Shown here: one piece after another, positions 62,517-64,000 of the stretch
Numbering within the stretch: the first letter of the stretch is position 1
Layout of the letters: every line of letters begins with the position of its first letter
Source: Pseudomonadota bacterium
GTDB lineage: Bacteria > Pseudomonadota > Gammaproteobacteria > Burkholderiales > Ferrovaceae
Assembly: GCA_021796835.1 (NCBI GenBank)
Contig: JAKABO010000011.1
Coordinates: forward strand, 18,166-82,165
Length of the DNA stretch: 64,000 nt
Direction of reading: 5' to 3'
Program-made: the position numbers and the translations under genes
Notes under the pieces: model-generated
The model's database searches: none
What the model was told of the DNA's origin: nothing
Seen by the model: only the letters and a program-made list of their open reading frames with translations

Positions 62517-63218
62517 ATGAAAAATGTTAAGACCATTCTGACCCTTTCCGCCTTGTCACTGGCGCTGGGGGCATGTTCCACCGGCATCACCAAGAGTCGG
62601 AATCTGGGGAACCCGAACGTGTCCGGCAATACGCTGGCTCAGCAGGTGTGTTCGATCTGTCATGGCAACATTGGAAACTCGGTCAACGGTAACTCCGTCA
62701 ACCCGACCTTCCCGAATCTGGCGGGTCAGCAGAAGGATTACCTGGTCGCTCAGATGACGGCGTTCCACGACAAGTCCCGCAAGGATCCTGCTGCTCAGCA
62801 GATGATGTGGGGGATTGCCCGCAACTTCACGCCCAAGCAGATCGATGAGTTGGCTACGTTCTACTCCAACCAGAAACCTCTGCCCAACCCCGCTCACGGC
62901 AATTCTGCCTTGATCGCCGAAGGCCAGAAGATTTTCAGCGAAGGGTTGCTGGACAAGGGCGTGCCTGCCTGTATGGGCTGTCATGGTTCCAATGCCGAAG
63001 GCAATGGGGTAATCCCACGCCTGGCCGGACAACACGCCGACTACGTGTACAAGCAGTTGAATGTGTACAACCGCGATGCCAAGACGGCGGATGGCAAGGA
63101 AAACGTGCCGGATTCCGCGCTTGAGCGGCCCACTGGTGGTGTGATGGAAATGGTGGCCAGTGCTTTGACCGACCAACAAAAACGCGCCATGGCCGCCTAC
63201 GTGCAGTCACTGCGCTAA
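62517..63218 (+). CDS. Dihaem c4-type cytochrome lipoprotein
   Basis: 233 residues; this ATG is chosen over 62511 because AGGGG is correctly spaced from it. Lipobox L-A-L-G-A-C suggests anchoring by lipid. Two class I domains have C45-S-I-C-H49 and C152-M-G-C-H156, each followed by P-x-L-A-G-Q-x-x-D-Y, diagnostic of cytochrome c4. In iron oxidisers a c4 cytochrome (Cyc1) carries electrons onward from Cyc2; adjacency here fits. It would pass them to the cbb3-like oxidase or uphill to ACIII. Confidence 0.85.
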   Translation: MKNVKTILTLSALSLALGACSTGITKSRNLGNPNVSGNTLAQQVCSICHGNIGNSVNGNSVNPTFPNLAGQQKDYLVAQMTAFHDKSRKDPAAQQMMWGIARNFTPKQIDELATFYSNQKPLPNPAHGNSALIAEGQKIFSEGLLDKGVPACMGCHGSNAEGNGVIPRLAGQHADYVYKQLNVYNRDAKTADGKENVPDSALERPTGGVMEMVASALTDQQKRAMAAYVQSLR

Positions 63219-63263
63219 AATATCATCGCCCCCGCTTTACTGGGGGGCAACCGGTTGTATCTT

Positions 63264-63288
63264 TGCCCCGCTTCGGCGGGGCATTTTT
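63264..63288 (+). terminator. Rho-independent terminator after c4 gene
   Basis: GCCCCGC-TTCG-GCGGGGC with TTTTT after it; UUCG-type tetraloop, seven base pairs. Ends the cyc2-c4 unit. Confidence 0.9.
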
Positions 63289-63380
63289 ATTCACACATTT
63301 ACCACCTATTATCACTCGTTCCGCTTGTGCTCAAAAGGACGCGGATTTCAAAGCAGGTTGCCTTTAAAGACGCAATCCGT

Positions 63381-63611
63381 TCAGCCGGGTGTACTTCTGT
63401 CTTCGTCATCCAACCTGTTCAGAATGGCAAGTGCCTGGATCGTGTCACCGGTGGCAGCCAAGGCTCGGAAATGGTTTTCGGTATCCCAGGCCGCCAGTGC
63501 CTGAGCACTCAATTCTTCCACCAGTTTGTTCATGCTCAGACCGCGACTCCTTGCCAGTGATTTCAACCGTTCACTCGTGTTATCTGGCAGTCTAATTGTC
63601 AAGGTGCTCAT
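63381..63611 (-). CDS. Ribbon-helix-helix antitoxin
   Basis: 76 residues from the ATG. N-terminal strand T-L-T-I-R-L-P and helices with R-L-K-S-L-A-R and S-M-N-K-L-V-E-E, a RHH_1 DNA-binding fold. Overlaps the PIN toxin gene by 4 nt; here the toxin gene lies upstream, an inverted order. Represses its operon and neutralises the toxin. Confidence 0.8.
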   Translation of the reverse strand: MSTLTIRLPDNTSERLKSLARSRGLSMNKLVEELSAQALAAWDTENHFRALAATGDTIQALAILNRLDDEDRSTPG

Positions 63612-64000
63612 TGCCATTCCTCCAGACATTGCGCGGGTGTCAGAACGCGCAGATTTCCAAGCCTCAATTCGCCTCCGCGTAGATCACGCACATTATGAGT
63701 AATCATCGCCAAGGCGCTTCCTGCCAACGCAAGTTCGATCAAGTGGTTGTCCGCCTCGTCCGGTAGATTGGGGCGCCATCCGTAGTACACCGTGACCCAT
63801 CGCCCTTGCTTTGCTAACGCTGCCAGCACTTGTATTCGTTCAACAGGCGTCGTCGTTTCGCCCCAAACTGGTCGCCCCAACAAATCCTGGTATTCCAGCC
63901 ACAACGCATTGCCGAACAAAGCTTGCAGGTTGCCGGTCAGCGCCCGACGTAACACCTCACGCGAAGGCCCACCTCTGGAACGCAAGCCCGCAACAAAAAC
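63608..64000 (-). CDS. PIN-domain toxin (COG1569 type), 5' end beyond window
   Basis: 131 residues visible; the frame continues off the window edge. The first visible residues V-F-V-A-G-L-R-S follow the pattern of the PIN start (D-T-N-V-x-V-x-x-L), and D-E-A-D-N-H-L-I-E-L-A and I-T-H-N-V-R-D-L carry the later acidic and threonine/asparagine positions. Probably an RNase toxin paired with the RHH protein. Confidence 0.8.
   Translation of the reverse strand, partial: VFVAGLRSRGGPSREVLRRALTGNLQALFGNALWLEYQDLLGRPVWGETTTPVERIQVLAALAKQGRWVTVYYGWRPNLPDEADNHLIELALAGSALAMITHNVRDLRGGELRLGNLRVLTPAQCLEEWQ

Overview
The window reads as chromosome of a chemolithoautotrophic betaproteobacterium, most likely an Fe(II)-oxidising member of the Nitrosomonadales/Ferrovales (Gallionella-, Sideroxydans- or Ferrovum-like). 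Three things point there. The gene order dusB-fis-purH-purD with polA, hemF, thrB and a DUF2782 gene is typical of betaproteobacteria. A Calvin-cycle operon (fbp-prk-gph-fba-tkt) is present. Directly after it come an outer-membrane cytochrome-porin of Cyc2 type and a dihaem c4-type lipoprotein, the kind of pair used to bring electrons from extracellular Fe(II) into the cell. The genus assignment is inference, because no rRNA gene is present.

Region 1 (1-16.4 kb) is an energy-conservation block. It opens with the 3' part of an Alternative Complex III locus (actD partial, actE, actF). A good sigma70-type promoter then precedes an oxidase operon: a 91-aa membrane protein, a 34-aa microprotein, a cbb3-type subunit I with all metal ligands and the active-site Tyr, a CcoO-like monohaem subunit with a large insertion, a haem-free CcoP-like subunit and a 35-aa microprotein, closed by a terminator. 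A second run of tightly overlapping genes follows (CcoS-like, membrane cytochrome c, FGE-fold protein, small membrane proteins, membrane-spermidine synthase fusion, CcoG, a second haem-free CcoP-like protein, a lipoprotein). On the opposite strand lie a second FGE-fold gene, SCO1/SenC, a 42-aa microprotein and a protein equivalent to only the C-terminal half of an oxidase subunit I. Together they look like an unusual cbb3-family oxidase with its own assembly set, coupled to ACIII.

Region 2 (16.5-33.2 kb) is mainly housekeeping: homoserine kinase, TsaC-like protein, purine synthesis, fis-dusB, DNA polymerase I, hemF, then a livHMGF transporter without its binding protein, a GT-C glycosyltransferase and a cytosolic 5'-nucleotidase. 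Region 3 (33.2-36.5 kb) pairs a second CcoG with a NorD/CbbO-like VWA protein. Region 4 (36.6-40.4 kb) looks accessory: a LuxR-type regulator, a protein with three near-identical ricin-type lectin repeats plus an IPT/TIG domain, and a PEP-CTERM protein.

Region 5 (40.4-48.7 kb) is a leftward five-gene operon (NarX-like sensor, NarL-like regulator, DHA2 transporter, outer-membrane factor, HlyD/EmrA adaptor), divergent from a truncated haemoglobin and a ferredoxin-reductase. A NarL-type 7-2-7 inverted repeat lies between the two directions. Region 6 (48.8-54.7 kb) holds an orphan antitoxin with a deleted toxin remnant, a lipoprotein, proS, a Leu-rich leader peptide before leuA, a YihY-family protein and a 28-aa microprotein. 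Region 7 (54.9-63.2 kb) is the Calvin-cycle operon and the cyc2/c4 pair. The window ends in a RHH/PIN toxin-antitoxin pair running off the edge. I saw no tRNA, rRNA, intact IS element or CRISPR array.
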